Assembly (NCBI GenBank): GCA_037446075.1
Contig: JBBIJH010000047.1
Span: 1 to 17,817, forward strand
DNA: 17,817 bases
Reading direction: 5' to 3'
From: JBBIJH01 sp037446075
GTDB taxonomy: Bacteria; Bacteroidota; Ignavibacteria; UBA10030; JAHEZR01
Shown here piece by piece: positions 16,261 through 17,817 of this stretch. The position numbers were made by a program, and so were the translations under genes. Below the pieces are notes generated by a model, which saw only the letters and a list, made by a program, of their open reading frames with translations, made no database searches and was not told where the DNA came from. Within the stretch, counting starts at the first letter, position 1; every line of letters starts with the position of its first letter.

Positions 16261-16365
16261 GAGGTCCTGACGGGGAAGAAACTTGCTTGGGAAGGACGAG
16301 CTGATGAAATCCCCACTTCATAGTTTTTGCTCAGGCAAAGAGCTGGAGTGGGGATTTTGTGTTTG
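16261..16365 (+). ncRNA. Structured leader or small RNA with terminator-like hairpin
   Basis: Downstream of the promoter at 16226-16254, GTCCT (16264-16268) can pair with AGGAC (16293-16297). Then AAATCCCCACT (16307-16317) pairs perfectly with AGTGGGGATTT (16347-16357). The loop of that hairpin holds a smaller GCTC/GAGC stem (16329-16332, 16340-16343). The 11-bp stem ends in a T-rich tail (16355-16364), like an intrinsic terminator. GGGGA at 16272-16276 could instead pair with TCCCC at 16310-16314, which would break the terminator. This fits an attenuator or riboswitch for the gene at 16388, or a terminated RNA of about 100 nt. It matches no riboswitch consensus I know. A CTGATGA at 16301-16307 recalls a hammerhead core, but the other parts are absent. 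Confidence 0.5.
16307..16364 (+). terminator. Intrinsic terminator/attenuator hairpin
   Basis: A perfect 11-bp stem (16307-16317 with 16347-16357) with 29-nt apical region is followed by a T-rich stretch interrupted by G (TTTTGTGTTT, 16355-16364). It ends 23 nt before the start codon at 16388, so it would block that gene unless read through. Confidence 0.5.
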
Positions 16366-16387
16366 AACAGGCTTAAAGGGATCAAAT

Positions 16388-17817
16388 ATGCGAGAGTGTT
16401 TTCTTGCTTTTTTAACACTACTTCTCGTGAGGTCTTTGTCCTACTCCCAGTGGGAAATCCAAAACAGCGGAGTGAACGTCACCCTTCGGGACATCTGCTT
16501 TGTTGACAGTCTGCATGGATGGGCTGTGGGAAATCGGGGGACGATCATCGCTACCAACGACGGTGGCCGCAGTTGGGCAAGAGAGTTTGACGCGGTGGAC
16601 ACGGTGGAGTTCCTTCGTGTTAAGTTTCTCGATCAGCAGACGGGTTTTGTGGGGGGAAATCGCATTACTCAATTGCTAGGACGGGAGGGTCGGCAAGCGA
16701 TCGTCCTTCGTACAAGAGATGGAGGAATGCGCTGGGAAGAATGTGCTTTGACTTACGGTGCTGAATTTTTCTTTACTGATATGGACTTTGTTAATACTGA
16801 CAGAGGATTGGTTGCCATAAACAATTCTGGTGCTGGCTCTTCAAGCGTGCGCAAGGGAATTCTTCTAAGGACCGAGAATGGGGGACAAGATTGGAAGGTA
16901 GTGATGGAAAACAAGTTACTGCTTGTCGGGGCCTTAGCATTACGGGATTACGATCACGCCTATTCATTCTGGGCTCCCTTTTTTGATAATTTTGACAACA
17001 CTGATGTCTATTACACCCAGAACGCGGGCCTCGAATGGGCACGCATTGGAACAATAAGAGAAGACCTAGTGCAGAGAGCTAAGTGCGTTTCAGATGCTAT
17101 AGTTTGGGCTGCATGGTTTAAGGCATCACGAACCGTCGATGGTGGCCAAACTTGGGTCAGTTGGAATTGGTTCAGCCCTGTGCTTGTGGGGGAAAAACGT
17201 TTTATTCCGAGAGATATTCATGCGCTGGGTCCGGAAAACATTTGGCTGGTAGGAACCGCATCCACTAGTCTCAGTGACCTTGAAGGTGTGTTAATACGCA
17301 CGAGCAACTCGGGTGAAACCTGGCAGAAGGAGTTGCAGATACCTGGCGCTTCTTTTCAGTCTGTTGATGTAGTTTCACGCGACGGTACTTGGATCGCAGG
17401 CAGCAACGGTTTGATTTTCCACAGCAAAGGTATTCTCACCAGTGTAAATGAAAACGAAAGCAGGCGCGCTACACCGTTCAAGGTTGAGCAGAATTACCCC
17501 AATCCACTGACTCTATTTTCCGCCACAAGACAAACAACAATTCGATTTTCCCTCACGCGGCAACGACACGTTACTATAACCATTTATGACGTGCTTGGGA
17601 GGGTTGTCAAGACCCTGTTATCAGCAGTGACGATTCCGGGAATGCATATAGTTACTTGGGATGGAACGAGTGCTGCAGGTGGAATACGTGTGTCCGCGGG
17701 GGTCTACTTTTATGAATTGCGGTCTGAGGCATTTACAGTAAGAAATAAAGTGTTGGTGATCTATTGCCTCGGCAAACTCCTGCACCTGTGTGTTGTGCAT
17801 GTTCTCGCCGAGGTGGC
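16388..17817 (+). CDS. Secreted YCF48/BNR-repeat protein with T9SS sorting domain, 3' end beyond window
   Basis: The frame is open from the ATG at 16388 (AAGGGA at 16376-16381) to the right edge, 476 residues. It has a signal peptide (about 1-20, cleaved near 'SYSQ'). A beta-propeller-like region with repeated 'T.DGG..W' motifs follows: TNDGGRSW, TRDGGMRW, TENGGQDW, TVDGGQTW, TSNSGETW. The first repeat carries 'HGWAVGNRGTII', as in YCF48/BNR-type proteins. From 'NYPNP' (369-373) comes a type A T9SS C-terminal domain ('TTIRFSL', 'VTITIYDVLGRVV', 'GVYFYEL', 'NKVLVIY'). Such proteins are exported by type IX secretion and attached to or released from the surface. The domain should end near residue 459, but the frame continues for 17 more codons. 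Base composition looks richer in A+T than upstream genes. The ligand or function is unknown. Confidence 0.85.
   Translation, partial: MRECFLAFLTLLLVRSLSYSQWEIQNSGVNVTLRDICFVDSLHGWAVGNRGTIIATNDGGRSWAREFDAVDTVEFLRVKFLDQQTGFVGGNRITQLLGREGRQAIVLRTRDGGMRWEECALTYGAEFFFTDMDFVNTDRGLVAINNSGAGSSSVRKGILLRTENGGQDWKVVMENKLLLVGALALRDYDHAYSFWAPFFDNFDNTDVYYTQNAGLEWARIGTIREDLVQRAKCVSDAIVWAAWFKASRTVDGGQTWVSWNWFSPVLVGEKRFIPRDIHALGPENIWLVGTASTSLSDLEGVLIRTSNSGETWQKELQIPGASFQSVDVVSRDGTWIAGSNGLIFHSKGILTSVNENESRRATPFKVEQNYPNPLTLFSATRQTTIRFSLTRQRHVTITIYDVLGRVVKTLLSAVTIPGMHIVTWDGTSAAGGIRVSAGVYFYELRSEAFTVRNKVLVIYCLGKLLHLCVVHVLAEV
17767..17813. repeat. Hairpin-forming inverted repeat at the right edge
   Basis: CCTCGGC (17767-17773) pairs with GCCGAGG (17807-17813), and TGCAC (17781-17785) with GTGCA (17795-17799). 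The mismatched 7-nt stretches between them are of equal length, giving a symmetric structure around a 9-nt loop. It begins right where the T9SS sorting domain should end. It may be a terminator stem, a mobile-element end, or coding sequence of something else. Confidence 0.4.

Noticed and set aside
16264..16320. Hammerhead ribozyme suggested by CTGATGA at 16301-16307
   Set aside because: No GAAA after the following stem and no suitable stem I/III pairing with a cleavage site were found.
16261..16365. SRP RNA or a known riboswitch class
   Set aside because: The conserved SRP apical loop and the cores of TPP, cobalamin, SAM, c-di-GMP, fluoride and guanidine riboswitches are not visible.

Overview
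The window looks like chromosomal DNA (roughly half G+C) from a Gram-negative bacterium of the Fibrobacterota-Chlorobiota-Bacteroidota group, probably the Ignavibacteria/Chlorobi/Kapabacteria side of Bacteroidota. Three features point this way: a DUF2851 protein, an ECF sigma/FecR/TonB-receptor system with an STN domain, and a secreted protein ending in a type IX secretion (T9SS) C-terminal sorting domain of the 'NYPNP' kind. No rRNA, tRNA, CRISPR array, transposase or phage gene was seen.

Left part (1-6213), all on the plus strand, is housekeeping-like. It holds the C-terminal three quarters of an AAA_32-type Lon protease (cut by the left edge), a TauE/SafE-family permease with its DUF1634 partner, then dcd (dCTP deaminase), pyrF (OMP decarboxylase, subfamily 2) and a DUF2851 protein. 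Most of these genes are closely spaced and lack clear Shine-Dalgarno sequences, as is usual in Bacteroidota.

The centre (6262-8655) holds a large exported heparinase II/III-like polysaccharide lyase. It converges, with a 10-bp gap, on a minus-strand ECF sigma factor.

The right-centre (8666-16046) is the most interesting part. A FecI-like sigma factor is divergent from a four-gene operon: fecR-like anti-sigma/sigma regulator, TonB-dependent receptor with STN signalling domain, lipoprotein serpin, and an unrecognised outer-membrane beta-barrel protein. FecR and receptor overlap by 29 nt. The serpin and beta-barrel genes are 14 and 19 nt downstream of their predecessors and have strong Shine-Dalgarno sites. 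The domain order implies cell-surface signalling: ligand, receptor STN domain, FecR, sigma factor. A serine (or cysteine) protease inhibitor of the inhibitory serpin type appears to be part of the output.

Right end (16047-17817): an intergenic region carries a good -35/-10 promoter and a structured leader with a strong terminator-like hairpin and a possible competing pairing. This could be an attenuator/riboswitch or a small RNA. After it comes a secreted protein with YCF48/BNR-like repeats and a T9SS sorting domain. Its reading frame runs past the expected end of the sorting domain into a hairpin-forming sequence cut by the window edge.
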